From contig NZ_LJHQ01000023.1 of NCBI RefSeq assembly GCF_001295925.1, positions 1-60,080 of the forward strand: DNA of 60,080 nucleotides. Reading direction: 5' to 3'. This stretch comes from Allobosea sp. AAP35 (lineage in GTDB: Bacteria; Pseudomonadota; Alphaproteobacteria; Rhizobiales; Beijerinckiaceae). Positions 44,939-53,668 of this stretch are shown in pieces. Made by a program: the position numbers and the translations under genes. Numbering within the stretch: position 1 is the stretch's first letter; every line of letters begins with the position of its first letter. Under the pieces are notes generated by a model. It did not search any database and was not told the origin of the DNA. It saw only the letters and a program-made list of their open reading frames with translations.

Positions 44939-45625
44939 GTGGGCAAGCATGAGACGTCCCTTGTCGGGTTAGGGCTCTATTCCCCTGCCGACGCCGCTCG
45001 TCTCATCAAGGTTCCGGCCGCCAAACTGACGCGCTGGCTAAAAGGTCACGGCTCCGGGAACCGAACATACCCGCCGCTGTGGACCCGCCAAATCGAGCCG
45101 ATCGATGGCGGATTGTACCTTGGCTTTCTAGACCTTATCCAAAGTCGCATGACTGCGGCCTTCATTGCGGCTGGTCTGAGCCCGCAAAAGGTTCGACACG
45201 CGCTCGTTTTGGCCAAGGATCTGATCGAGAACGATCATCCGTTCGCCACATCGCGGTTCAAGACAGATGGGCGCACCTTGCTTCTTGAAGCATTGACCGA
45301 CACTGAAGAGGATCGGCCGCTAGTCGATCTTTTCAAGCGCGGCCAATATGTCATGCGAAACGTGATCGAACCCAGCTTGAAGGGCATCGATTTCGAGACT
45401 GATATTGCGGTGCGCTGGTGGCCGAGAGGGCGCTCGCAAGATATCGTGCTCGATCCGAAACGGCAGTTTGGCCAGCCCATTGTCGATAGCTTCGGTGTTC
45501 CGACTTCGGTGCTCAGTGCTGCGGCGTCGGCCGAAGGTTCGGTGGCGAAAGCAGCCGAAATCTATCGCGTAACGCCTGAAGCCGTGCGTAGGGCTGTCGA
45601 TTTTGAACTCGGCCTTTCTTCGTGA
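44939..45625 (+). CDS. DUF433-type antitoxin with N-terminal HTH
   Basis: A 228-residue protein. LYSPADAARLIKVPAAKLTRWLKGHG (about residues 12-37) is a MerR-like helix-turn-helix for DNA binding. The C-terminal part SVLSAAASAEGSVAKAAEIYRVTPEAVRRAVDFELGL has the DUF433 helix arrangement found in antitoxins of PIN-like toxins. The GTG at 44939 is preceded by GAGG (44927-44930) at good spacing; a TTG at 44885 is less likely. The stop overlaps the toxin start (GTGA). Base composition is clearly less GC-rich than the flanking genes (52-57% in sampled lines against 72% in mutM), indicating acquisition. Function is inferred from domain pairing. Confidence 0.78.
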   Translation: MGKHETSLVGLGLYSPADAARLIKVPAAKLTRWLKGHGSGNRTYPPLWTRQIEPIDGGLYLGFLDLIQSRMTAAFIAAGLSPQKVRHALVLAKDLIENDHPFATSRFKTDGRTLLLEALTDTEEDRPLVDLFKRGQYVMRNVIEPSLKGIDFETDIAVRWWPRGRSQDIVLDPKRQFGQPIVDSFGVPTSVLSAAASAEGSVAKAAEIYRVTPEAVRRAVDFELGLSS

Positions 45626-46044
45626 GAGTTTTCTTCGACAACTGCACGTCACCTGTGCTGGCCGACGTCCTCAATGCCTACATTCGCTCTTATGGCGGTT
45701 CGGCTCGCCATATTCGCGATATGACCGACTATGGTCTGCAGCATAGTTCGACTGACGGCGAGTGGATTGAACGGCTCAGCTTGGACCGGCCAGCCGACTG
45801 GGTTGTTGTGACGAACGATGCCCAGATTCGGCGGAACCAGGCCAACAGAGCTGCATGGCTGCGGGCGGGCTTAAAAGGCTTCGTTTTCGCTTCAGGTTTC
45901 CAGAAAATGCCAATGAATGAGTGGGCTTCGACGTTGATCTGGCGCTGGCCGGAAATGGAATCGTTCGTGCGCTCAGCGGCTCCGCGGGCGCTTTTTGAAC
46001 TCCCTGTCAGGCGAGCGGCGGGCTTTAGGCCCTTGACCGTCTGA
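45622..46044 (+). CDS. PIN-like (DUF5615-type) toxin
   Basis: A 140-residue protein starting [21 protein letters not shown], with Asp6 and Asn7 at the place of the first catalytic acidic residue of PIN-like RNases, then [23 protein letters not shown] and the second acidic site [23 protein letters not shown]. This is the layout of DUF5615/VapC45-like nucleases. Translation starts at a GTG overlapping the antitoxin stop. Its own TGA overlaps the mutM ATG (46044), joining all three genes in one translation chain. RNase activity is inferred, not shown. Confidence 0.78.
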   Translation: MRVFFDNCTSPVLADVLNAYIRSYGGSARHIRDMTDYGLQHSSTDGEWIERLSLDRPADWVVVTNDAQIRRNQANRAAWLRAGLKGFVFASGFQKMPMNEWASTLIWRWPEMESFVRSAAPRALFELPVRRAAGFRPLTV

Positions 46045-46946
46045 TGCCCGAGCTTCCCGAGGTCGAAACCGTCCGGCGCGGGCTGGAGCCCGCCATGCTG
46101 GGCGAGCGCTTCGCCCGGATCGACCAGAACCGGCCCGATCTGCGCTTTCCGCTGCCCGATCGCTTCAAAGCGCGCCTCACCGGCCGGCGGGTCGAAGCGC
46201 TGTCGCGGCGTGCGAAATACCTCATCGCCGATCTCGACGACGGCCAGGCGCTGATCATGCATCTGGGGATGAGCGGGCGCTTCATCGTCGAGGCGCCCGG
46301 CACTCCAGTCGTCGAACCCGGTGCCTATTACAACGAGATCGGCCGGCACCTCGCCCACGACCATGTCGTCTTCCACATGGGTTCGGGCGCCCGCATCACC
46401 TATAATGACGTCCGCCGCTTCGGCTTCATGGACCTCGTCGCACGCGTCGATCTGGCGACCTCGAAGCATTTCGCCGCGATGGGGATCGAACCGCTCGGCA
46501 ACGAACTCTCCGGCGAGACGCTGGCCAGGCTCTTCGCCGGCAAATTCGCGCCGCTGAAGGCCGCCCTGCTCGACCAGCGCCTCGTGGCGGGCCTGGGCAA
46601 CATCTATGTCTGCGAGGCGCTGTTTCGCGCCGGCCTCCATCCGGAAGCCCCTGCGGGCACGATCGCGACGCCGACGGGTCGGCCAAGACCTGCCGCTCAT
46701 GCGCTGGCGCAGATCATCCGGCAGGTGCTGGAGGAAGCGATCCTGTCGGGCGGCTCGACGCTGCGCGACTTCGCCCATGCCGACGGCTCGCTCGGCTATT
46801 TCCAGCACCGCTTCAAGGTCTATGACCGGGAGGGGCAGCCCTGCACGGCGCCGGGTTGCACGTCTCTGGTCCAGCGGCTGGTGCAGTCGGGCCGCTCGAC
46901 CTTCTATTGCGAGACCTGCCAGCCGCGCCTGGGGAAACACGGCTGA
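46044..46946 (+). CDS. mutM: Formamidopyrimidine-DNA glycosylase
   Basis: A 300-residue base-excision repair enzyme that removes 8-oxoguanine and formamidopyrimidines. After Met removal the catalytic Pro and Glu are in [14 protein letters not shown]. Later come the Lys-containing [10 protein letters not shown], the helix-two-turn-helix region ([26 protein letters not shown]), and the C-terminal zinc finger with two Cys pairs (CTAPGC and CETC) and the QSGRSTFYC loop. The ATG overlaps the toxin TGA, so mutM has no separate leader. It should be a fully active enzyme by motif content. Confidence 0.96.
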   Translation: MPELPEVETVRRGLEPAMLGERFARIDQNRPDLRFPLPDRFKARLTGRRVEALSRRAKYLIADLDDGQALIMHLGMSGRFIVEAPGTPVVEPGAYYNEIGRHLAHDHVVFHMGSGARITYNDVRRFGFMDLVARVDLATSKHFAAMGIEPLGNELSGETLARLFAGKFAPLKAALLDQRLVAGLGNIYVCEALFRAGLHPEAPAGTIATPTGRPRPAAHALAQIIRQVLEEAILSGGSTLRDFAHADGSLGYFQHRFKVYDREGQPCTAPGCTSLVQRLVQSGRSTFYCETCQPRLGKHG

Positions 46947-46957
46947 CGCGCCGCCTG

Positions 46958-47509
46958 TCAGCGCCTCGGCAACTCCGGATATTCGAGCTTCGAGACGTCG
47001 TAGCCGAGCGCGGCGGCGCGCTGCACGAGCTGGCGGCGCAGCGCGGGGCTCATCCTCGGATCGCGCACAAAGATGTAGAGATCCTTGAAGGTCGGGTCGG
47101 CCGAGATGAACCAGCTGTAGTCGCTGGCGCGGTCGAGGATCCAGTAGTCGCGCACCACCGGCACGACGCCGAAGATCGTGTAGGTCACGCGCAGCTTCGC
47201 ATGGGTCCCAGGGTCGAGGATTTCGCCCGGCCCGCCGATCGTCTTGAGCTCGCCCGAAGGCGTTCCCATCCGGCAGGAATCGAGCACCGTGATCGCGCCG
47301 CCCTCGCCGCGCGTGTACTGCGTCGCACCGGCGACGCAGCCATCGGTGATCGCCATGGGGCGGCGGGCGAATTCATGCCAGAGCCCGGTATAAAGCCGGG
47401 CCGGATCGACCGTCTTGGCGGGCTGGGGCGCGGCCGAGCCCTGCAGGTTTGCACCGGCGCAACCGGCCAGGAAAAGTCCGGCCAACAAGGCAGCGATGAT
47501 CGGTTTCAT
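46958..47509 (-). CDS. Lipocalin-like lipoprotein
   Basis: A 183-residue secreted lipoprotein. The signal peptide ends in the lipobox LAGC (Cys near residue 17), and the mature part carries the bacterial lipocalin (Blc) motifs: [12 protein letters not shown] (GxW near the barrel entry), [12 protein letters not shown], a conserved LRVTY strand, and [32 protein letters not shown] (the YxxxW-type strand). Blc-type proteins bind hydrophobic ligands at the outer membrane under starvation or envelope stress. ATG 47509 is chosen; an upstream frame exists. It is convergent with mutM (11-base gap). Confidence 0.88.
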   Translation of the reverse strand: MKPIIAALLAGLFLAGCAGANLQGSAAPQPAKTVDPARLYTGLWHEFARRPMAITDGCVAGATQYTRGEGGAITVLDSCRMGTPSGELKTIGGPGEILDPGTHAKLRVTYTIFGVVPVVRDYWILDRASDYSWFISADPTFKDLYIFVRDPRMSPALRRQLVQRAAALGYDVSKLEYPELPRR

Positions 47510-47702
47510 GCTGAACTCTCCACGGTCAGCCAACGGGGTTCGCGCTGAACTCCTGGCCAACTACGCGCAAGCCCCGCCTGCGGATCCCTCGAGGTGCGCT
47601 GAACCCGTCATCGCGGCACAGCCCGTCTTGCGCAGGCGCGCATGGACCACCGCATCCCGCCCCGCTAAAGCTCGACGCGAACAGTTCATCGCGGAGGCTG
47701 CC

Positions 47703-48476
47703 ATGGCTTATGAGACCATTCTCGTCGAGACGAAGGGCAAGGTCGGCGTCGTCACGCTGAACCGCCCGCAGGCGCTGAACGCGCTCAACGGCCAGCTCAT
47801 CGCCGAGATCAACACGGCGCTCGACGGTTTCGAAAAAGACCCCGCCATCGGCTGCATCGTCCTGACCGGCTCGGAGAAGGCTTTCGCGGCCGGCGCCGAC
47901 ATCAAGGAGATGCAGGGGCGGACCTACCCCGAGACCTATCTCGACGACAAATTCGCCGATTGGGACCGCATCGGTCAGCGCCGCAAGCCGATCATCGCGG
48001 GCGTGGCGGGCTTCGCGCTCGGTGGCGGCTGCGAGCTTGCCATGATGTGCGACTTCATCATCGCCGCCGACAATGCCAAATTCGGCCAGCCCGAGATCAA
48101 TCTCGGCGTCATCCCCGGCGCCGGTGGCACTCAGCGCCTGACGCGCGCGATCGGCAAGGCCAAGGCCATGGATCTGTGCCTCACCGGCCGCATGATGGAC
48201 GTCAATGAGGCCGAGCGCGCCGGGCTGGTGGCCCGCATCGTCCCGCTGGCCGATCTGATGACCGAGGTCATGAAGGCGGCCGACGCCATCGCCGCCAAAT
48301 CACTGCCCTCGGCCCTGATGGTCAAGGAGAGCGTCAACCGCGCCTTCGAGGTCACGCTGGCCGAGGGCGTGCGCTTCGAACGCCGGCTGTTCTCCTCGCT
48401 CTTCGCCACGCAGGACCAGAAGGAGGGCATGGCCGCCTTCTCCGAGAAGCGGAAACCCGATTTCAAGAACCGCTGA
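47703..48476 (+). CDS. Enoyl-CoA hydratase
   Basis: A 257-residue crotonase-fold enzyme that hydrates trans-2-enoyl-CoA in fatty acid breakdown. Seen are [32 protein letters not shown] (oxyanion loop), and [42 protein letters not shown], in which Glu of CELAM and Glu of QPEINLG match the two catalytic acids. GGAGG at 47692-47696 is followed by ATG 47703. The gene stands alone; no acyl-CoA dehydrogenase lies near, so the pathway context is not fixed by neighbours. Confidence 0.95.
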   Translation: MAYETILVETKGKVGVVTLNRPQALNALNGQLIAEINTALDGFEKDPAIGCIVLTGSEKAFAAGADIKEMQGRTYPETYLDDKFADWDRIGQRRKPIIAGVAGFALGGGCELAMMCDFIIAADNAKFGQPEINLGVIPGAGGTQRLTRAIGKAKAMDLCLTGRMMDVNEAERAGLVARIVPLADLMTEVMKAADAIAAKSLPSALMVKESVNRAFEVTLAEGVRFERRLFSSLFATQDQKEGMAAFSEKRKPDFKNR

Positions 48477-48595
48477 AACGCGCCGACCGAGCCCATGCCG
48501 GGCCTGTGCCGGACATGGTTGACGTCACAGAGTTTGATTGGAGCCGGCCGCGCCCCGGCCGCAGGATGGCGCCAAGCCCCGACACAGGATCTCCC

Positions 48596-49591
48596 ATGAC
48601 CGCCGCCCAGCAGACCCCAGCCGGCCTCACGCTTCCGACCTATGCCGATGTCGAGACGGCCGCCGGCCGCCTTCAGGGCGTCGCCCATCACACGCCGGCC
48701 CTGACCTCGCGCACCGCCAATGAGCGCACGAGCGCCAATCTCGTCTTCAAGCCCGAGAACCTGCAGCGCATGGGCGCCTTCAAGTTCCGCGGTGGCTACA
48801 ATGCCATCGCGGCTTTGTCCCCGGATCAGAAGAAGGCCGGCGTCGTCACCTTTTCCTCGGGCAACCACGCCCAGGCCATCGCCTATGCCGGCCGGCTGCT
48901 CGGCGTGCCCACCACCATCATCATGCCGCTCGACGCCCCCGCAGCCAAGGTCGCCGCGACCCGCGGCTACGGCGCCGAGATCATCACCTATGACCGCTAC
49001 ACCCAGGACCGCCTCGCCATCGGCGCCGAACTCGCCCAGTCGCGCGGCCTGTCCCTGATCCCGCCTTATGATTATCCCGACGTCATCGCCGGGCAGGGGA
49101 CGGCCGCCAAGGAGCTGATCGAGGATGCGGGCCCGCTCGACATCCTGCTGGTCTGCCTCGGCGGCGGTGGCCTGCTCGCCGGCTGCGCGCTCGCCGCTAA
49201 GGCGCTGAACCCGACCTGCCGCGTCTTCGGCGTCGAGCCGGAGGCGGGCAATGACGGTCAGCAATCGCTGCGCTCGGGCAAGATCGTTAAGATCGCCGTG
49301 CCCAAGACCATCGCGGACGGCGCCCAGACGTCCTTCCTCGGCGATTATACCTTCCCCATCATCCAGGCCCTGGTCGAGGACATCGTCACCGTCAGCGACG
49401 AGGCCCTGGTCGATGCCATGCGCTTCTTCGCCGAACGGATGAAGCTTGTCGTGGAGCCCACCGGCTGCCTCGCCGCCGCCGCGGCCTTCACGGGCGCGGT
49501 GCCCGTCGAAGGCAAGCGCGTCGGCGTCATCATCAGCGGCGGCAATGTCGATCTGGGCAGCTTCGCCCGCTTCCTCGCCCCCATTGGCTGA
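48596..49591 (+). CDS. Threonine/serine dehydratase family enzyme
   Basis: A 331-residue PLP enzyme of fold type II. The Schiff-base Lys is in RMGAFKFRGGYNAI, SSGNHAQAIAYAGR binds substrate, GGGGLLAGCAL binds phosphate, and EPEAGNDGQQSLRSG follows. The enzyme lacks the C-terminal ACT regulatory domain of biosynthetic IlvA, so it is a catabolic threonine/serine dehydratase or a threo-3-hydroxyaspartate ammonia-lyase; these cannot be told apart here. AGGAT precedes ATG 48596. It lies before rpsT but is not linked in function. Confidence 0.9.
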   Translation: MTAAQQTPAGLTLPTYADVETAAGRLQGVAHHTPALTSRTANERTSANLVFKPENLQRMGAFKFRGGYNAIAALSPDQKKAGVVTFSSGNHAQAIAYAGRLLGVPTTIIMPLDAPAAKVAATRGYGAEIITYDRYTQDRLAIGAELAQSRGLSLIPPYDYPDVIAGQGTAAKELIEDAGPLDILLVCLGGGGLLAGCALAAKALNPTCRVFGVEPEAGNDGQQSLRSGKIVKIAVPKTIADGAQTSFLGDYTFPIIQALVEDIVTVSDEALVDAMRFFAERMKLVVEPTGCLAAAAAFTGAVPVEGKRVGVIISGGNVDLGSFARFLAPIG

Positions 49592-49618
49592 AATCGCAGG
49601 CTCCACAGCAATTGCGCG

Positions 49619-49647
49619 TTGACGCCGGGCAAGCTTGAGACTATACG
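49619..49647 (+). promoter_or_regulatory. Predicted sigma70-type promoter of rpsT
   Basis: TTGACG (49619-49624) and TATACG (49642-49647) are spaced by 17 bases, giving a start near 49654 and a leader of about 120 bases. Confidence 0.6.
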
Positions 49648-49774
49648 CCACCCACTCGCGATGGCCCGCGAAAGCATGGGTCGTTGCTCCAGTATTTCCA
49701 TCACGGTAGCGGTCGTGTCCCGCCAGGCAATTGCCAGGCGCCCGACAGCGATGCAGAAGACGAGGACGTATCCG

Positions 49775-50041
49775 ATGGCCAATACGACGTCGGCCAAAAA
49801 GGCGACGCGCAAGATCGAGCGCCGCACCGAGGTCAACAAGGCGCGCCGTTCGCGGATGCGCACCTTCCTGCGCAAGGTCGAGGAGGCCATCGCCTCCGGT
49901 GACAAGGGCGCGGCTTCCGACGCCTTGAAGGCTGCCCAGCCTGAGATCATGCGCGCTGCCCAGAAGGGCATCGTGCATAAGAACACCGCCTCGCGGAAGG
50001 TCTCGCGCTTGGCACATCGGATTGGCGCGCTCGCCTCCTGA
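49775..50041 (+). CDS. rpsT: 30S ribosomal protein S20
   Basis: An 88-residue, Lys/Arg-rich helical protein that binds 16S rRNA early in small-subunit assembly. It starts [17 protein letters not shown] and has the typical [16 protein letters not shown] and [16 protein letters not shown] segments. GAGGA lies upstream at 49762. The gene is closed by a strong terminator; rpsT just ahead of dnaA is a recurrent arrangement in Hyphomicrobiales. Confidence 0.97.
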   Translation: MANTTSAKKATRKIERRTEVNKARRSRMRTFLRKVEEAIASGDKGAASDALKAAQPEIMRAAQKGIVHKNTASRKVSRLAHRIGALAS

Positions 50042-50070
50042 ACGCAGCTTGCGCGGCAGCATTCTCTTTG

Positions 50071-50102
50071 AAAAAAGCCCGGCTTCGCGCCGGGCTTTTT
50101 TG
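50071..50102 (+). terminator. Rho-independent terminator after rpsT
   Basis: AGCCCGGC (50076-50083) pairs with GCCGGGCT (50089-50096) in an AAAAAA...TTTTTT setting, ending in a T-run to 50102. Confidence 0.92.
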
Positions 50103-50173
50103 TTGTCTTCGAGCCGGCTCGTTGCCGTTCCGCCACAGTCCTCTTGCAACGAAAAACGCTTGCGTTCCGACGC

Positions 50174-50469
50174 GATTCCGCAACGTTTCCGTAGCTTTGC
50201 CCGCTTGACTCCAGGTCGGGTTTCAGGGCTGCGAAACCCCTCTCAAACAGGGCGGGACCGCGCAGCGAAAGCGCTTATTTTTCATGAGTTTAGCGGGCAA
50301 AGGATTTCCGCTCCACGAATCGTGGCGACTCCCGGACGCCATGACGGGCGACTCGAAAAAAAAGATTCGGGCACGCCACCGGGCTGGGTAGATGAAGAAT
50401 ATCTTAACTTCCCCAACCAATTGCGAGCCGGCTGCCGGTGGTCGCGAAGCCCCTGCGGGGGGGTGACTC
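50174..50469. promoter_or_regulatory. GANTC site cluster upstream of dnaA
   Basis: GANTC occurs at 50174-50178, 50207-50211, 50317-50321, 50327-50331, 50350-50354, 50364-50368 and 50465-50469. Four fall in 52 bases. In alphaproteobacteria such sites at dnaA link its expression to CcrM methylation after replication. Confidence 0.65.
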
Positions 50470-50821
50470 TCGGGTAGCGGAGAGGGTGCATATTGCAGCC
50501 CGTCGAGCGCCACCTGTAAGGTCTTTTCAACGCCGGTTGGACAGCGATGGCCGACCGGCCTTTCCAAAAGATTATCGTTTTTGGCTCGCGACCTTGGAGG
50601 TTGGAGGATGCAGCTCTTTGTCTTTTTCTAGCTGAGATGAAGTGCGGCTTTGTCCTGAGACGAGCCTTTCCAGCGTAATCGATCAGAGCAGACCGGGGAG
50701 CCGGCGGGCGGTGACGTCCGCGCGAACCCTGGTTCTTTGACCGGGCATAACAGCACCGGTCCGGTGGCCACCCTGCGTGGACGCCGCGACCAGGCGCGCG
50801 AATTTTTGATGAACGGGGCAG

Positions 50822-52357
50822 ATGATGTTCGAACAACGGCAGATGGGCGAAGCAGTGGAGGTTGTGTCAGCGTCAGTGGTGGTAGCTTTGGTGGATCCGG
50901 CTCAATCGCCTGGAGACGACCCGGTCGCGATGCAGGCCACGCCAGCCGAAGCCTGGGACCGCGTCCGGCGGCGCCTGCGGGCGGAGCTCGGTGAGGACGT
51001 GTTCTCGAGTTGGTTCGCACGCGTCGAACTCGGCGGCATCGTTGACGGCGTCGCCTATCTCACTGTGCCGACGCGCTTCCTCAAAAGCTGGCTCGAAGCG
51101 CATTATGCCGAGCGTCTGCGGGTCAACTGCATGGCCGAGTTGCCCGGACTCAACGGCGTCATGCTGTCCGTCCGCCAGGTTTCTCGCGATATCGGGCAGC
51201 CTCCGGCCGAGATCGTGCCGCTGCGGGGGCGGTCGGATAAAGCAGCTCCGGTTGAACCAAGGCCCGCCCCGATCGGCGTCCCCGTCGTCGAGCTCGGCGA
51301 ACGCGATCTCGTCGATGCCTGCGGCACGCTGCTCGACCGGCGGATGAACTTCCAGGCCTTCATCGTCGGCAAGTCGAACCAGCTTGCCTTCGCCGCCGCC
51401 GAGCGCATTGCTGCGGCCCCCGCCGGCACGGCGCCCTACAACCCGCTCTACATCCATGCCGGTGTCGGCCTGGGCAAAACGCATCTGCTCCAGGCGATCG
51501 CCCAAGAGGCGCGCAGCCAGGGCAAGCGCGTGGCCTATTTCACCGCCGACCGCTTCATGTACGGTTTCGTCGCGGCGCTGAAGTCGCAGACGGCGCTCGC
51601 CTTCAAGGAGAAGCTGCGCGGCATCGATCTGCTCGTCGTCGACGACGTCCAGTTCATCCAGGGCAAGTCGATCCAGGCGGAGTTCGGCCACACGATCAAC
51701 GCGCTGATCGATGCGGGCAAGCAGATCGTTGTCGCCGGCGACCGCATGGCCAATGATCTCGAGGCGCTCGACGAGCGCATCCGCTCGCGGCTCGGCGGCG
51801 GGCTCGTGGTCGAGGTCGGCGATCTCGACGAGGCGCTGCGCGCGACGATCCTCGGCAACCGGCTGGAGACGCTGCAGGCGGCCCATCCGAATTTTCAGGT
51901 CAACCCCGACGTCATCACCTATGTCGCCCGCGTCGTCGCCACCAACGGCCGCGATCTCGACGGCGCCGCCAACCGACTGCTGGCGCATGCGACGCTGTCG
52001 GGGCAGCCCGTCTCGCTGGAGACGGCCGAAGCCGCGATCCGCGATCTGGTGCGCACCCGCGAGCCGCGCCGCGTCAAGATCGAGGACATCCAGAAGCTGG
52101 TCGCGACCCGCTACAATGTCAGCCGGGCCGACATCCTCTCGGAGCGCCGCACGGCGGCCGTGGTCAAGCCGCGCCAGATCGCAATGTATCTCGCCAAGGC
52201 GCTGACGCCGCGCTCCCTGCCCGAGATCGGCCGCCGCTTCGGCGGGCGCGACCACACCACGGTGCTGCATGCCGTGCGCAAGATCGAGAAGGCGATCACC
52301 GAGGATCGCTCGCTGCATGATGAGGTCGATCTCCTCAAGCGCATGCTGCAGGAGTGA
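50822..52357 (+). CDS. dnaA: Chromosomal replication initiator DnaA
   Basis: A 511-residue AAA+ protein that binds the origin and loads the replicative helicase. Domain I covers about residues 40-125 (AWDRVRRRLRAELGEDVFSSWF...). The Walker A motif GVGLGKTH is at residues 214-221, Walker B is LLVVDDVQFIQGK, and domain IV carries the DNA-binding signature GGRDHTTVLHAVRKI. Two adjacent ATG codons (50822, 50825) could start it. The N-terminal 35 residues are acidic and not well conserved. A hairpin separates it from dnaN. Confidence 0.97.
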   Translation: MMFEQRQMGEAVEVVSASVVVALVDPAQSPGDDPVAMQATPAEAWDRVRRRLRAELGEDVFSSWFARVELGGIVDGVAYLTVPTRFLKSWLEAHYAERLRVNCMAELPGLNGVMLSVRQVSRDIGQPPAEIVPLRGRSDKAAPVEPRPAPIGVPVVELGERDLVDACGTLLDRRMNFQAFIVGKSNQLAFAAAERIAAAPAGTAPYNPLYIHAGVGLGKTHLLQAIAQEARSQGKRVAYFTADRFMYGFVAALKSQTALAFKEKLRGIDLLVVDDVQFIQGKSIQAEFGHTINALIDAGKQIVVAGDRMANDLEALDERIRSRLGGGLVVEVGDLDEALRATILGNRLETLQAAHPNFQVNPDVITYVARVVATNGRDLDGAANRLLAHATLSGQPVSLETAEAAIRDLVRTREPRRVKIEDIQKLVATRYNVSRADILSERRTAAVVKPRQIAMYLAKALTPRSLPEIGRRFGGRDHTTVLHAVRKIEKAITEDRSLHDEVDLLKRMLQE

Positions 52358-52378
52358 ATTCTCGAACCTGATCGCCAG

Positions 52379-52409
52379 GAAAGGCGCCCCCTTTGGCGGG
52401 GCGCCTTTC
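52379..52409 (+). terminator. Hairpin between dnaA and dnaN
   Basis: GAAAGGCGCCCC (52379-52390) pairs with GGGGCGCCTTTC (52398-52409). The T-run is short (TTT), so it may be a partial terminator that separates dnaA from dnaN. Confidence 0.6.
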
Positions 52410-52540
52410 GCAATGCGGGATTTCGCTGTGGTTGCAGCCTCGCCTGCCCTTGCGCCCCGCGCTGGCCTCCGGCAATGTCGGCGGCCATTCATGAGGCCCG
52501 CGCATTCGCCGCGGGCGCAGAGACGCCAGAAGACTTGAAG

Positions 52541-53656
52541 ATGAAGGTCACTGTCGAACGCTCGACCCTGCTGAAGTCGCTGGGCCACGTCCATCGCGTG
52601 GTGGAGCGCCGCAACACGATCCCGATCCTGTCGAATCTGCTGCTGAGCGGCACCGAGGCCGGGCTGAAGCTGAAGGCCACCGATCTCGACATCGAGGTCG
52701 TCGAAACGGTCGCAGCCGACGTTGCTGAGCCCGGGGCAACGACGGTTCCCGCTCATACGCTCTACGACATCGTGCGCAAACTGCCCGATGGCGCGCAGGT
52801 CTCGCTCGAGACGACCGGCGATACCGGCCTCGTGCTGCGCTCGGGCCGTTCGCGCTTCCAGCTCCAGACTCTTCCGGAGAGCGATTTCCCCGACATCACC
52901 GCCGGCGAGATGGCCCACAGCTTCAAGCTGCCCTCGGGCGAGTTCAAGCGCCTGATCGACAAGACCCAGTTCGCGATCTCGACCGAGGAGACGCGCTACT
53001 ACCTCAACGGCATCTATCTGCACACCATTGATGTCGACGGTCGCCCCGTCCTGCGCGCGGTCGCGACTGATGGCCATCGCCTGGCCCGCGTCGACACCGC
53101 CGCTCCTGTGGGCTCCGTCGGCATGCCCGGCGTCATCGTGCCCCGCAAGGCCGTGTCTGAAATCCAGAAGCTGCTGGAGGATGGCGAGAGCGAGGTCGTC
53201 ATTAAGCTCTCCGCCACCAAGATCCGCGTCGCAACCGCCGATGTGGTTTTGACCTCGAAGCTGATCGACGGCACCTTCCCCGATTATCAGCGCGTCATTC
53301 CGAGCGGTAACGACAAGCGCCTGACCGTCGACCGGGGTGATTTTGCGGCCTCCGTCGACCGTGTCTCGACGATTTCGTCGGAGCGCGGCCGCGCCGTGAA
53401 GCTGTCCATGGCTGATGGCCGGATGACGCTGTCGGTCACCAACCCCGATTCCGGCTCGGCCACGGAAGAGATCGAGGTGGATTACGATTCGTCCCCGCTC
53501 GATATCGGCTTCAACGCCCGCTATCTGATGGATATCGCCGCCCAGCTCGATGGCGACACGGCGCTGCTCAAGCTCGCCGACCCAGGTTCGCCGACGGTGA
53601 TCCAGGATCGCGAGGGTGCCTCGGCGCTCTATGTGCTGATGCCGATGCGGGTCTGA
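52541..53656 (+). CDS. dnaN: DNA polymerase III beta subunit (sliding clamp)
   Basis: A 371-residue ring-forming clamp that tethers DNA polymerase III to DNA. MKVTVERSTLLKSLGHVHRVVERRNTIPILSNLLL is the classical start; three repeated domains follow, with TLPESDFPDI and LKLPSGEFKRLIDKTQFAISTEETRYYLNGIYL in the middle. It ends SALYVLMPMRV, the usual C-terminus with the client peptide groove nearby. ATG 52541 is the family start although the frame is open from 52475. Followed by recF after 12 bases. Confidence 0.97.
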   Translation: MKVTVERSTLLKSLGHVHRVVERRNTIPILSNLLLSGTEAGLKLKATDLDIEVVETVAADVAEPGATTVPAHTLYDIVRKLPDGAQVSLETTGDTGLVLRSGRSRFQLQTLPESDFPDITAGEMAHSFKLPSGEFKRLIDKTQFAISTEETRYYLNGIYLHTIDVDGRPVLRAVATDGHRLARVDTAAPVGSVGMPGVIVPRKAVSEIQKLLEDGESEVVIKLSATKIRVATADVVLTSKLIDGTFPDYQRVIPSGNDKRLTVDRGDFAASVDRVSTISSERGRAVKLSMADGRMTLSVTNPDSGSATEEIEVDYDSSPLDIGFNARYLMDIAAQLDGDTALLKLADPGSPTVIQDREGASALYVLMPMRV

Positions 53657-53668
53657 TCGCCTCCTGCC

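Larger units (their letters stand above)
50042..50821. other. 780-base region upstream of dnaA
   Basis: No gene is visible. Contents: the rpsT terminator, seven GANTC sites (listed separately), an AT-rich stretch around 50346-50411, hairpins CTCTC (50467-50471) with GAGAG (50480-50484), and GCCGGTTGG (50532-50540) with CCGACCGGC (50551-50559), then T-rich runs near 50577 and 50620. I found no TTATCCACA box, so I do not call an origin. It may hold a long dnaA leader, an ncRNA or part of an origin. Confidence 0.55.

Noticed and set aside
44804..46044. Genomic island or transposon around the toxin-antitoxin pair
   Set aside because: No transposase, integrase, target duplication or flanking inverted repeat is visible; only the two genes differ in composition.
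50105..50821. Chromosome origin upstream of dnaA
   Set aside because: GANTC density and AT-rich stretches are suggestive, but no DnaA box close to TTATCCACA was seen, and in many Rhizobiales the origin lies elsewhere. Not called as a feature.
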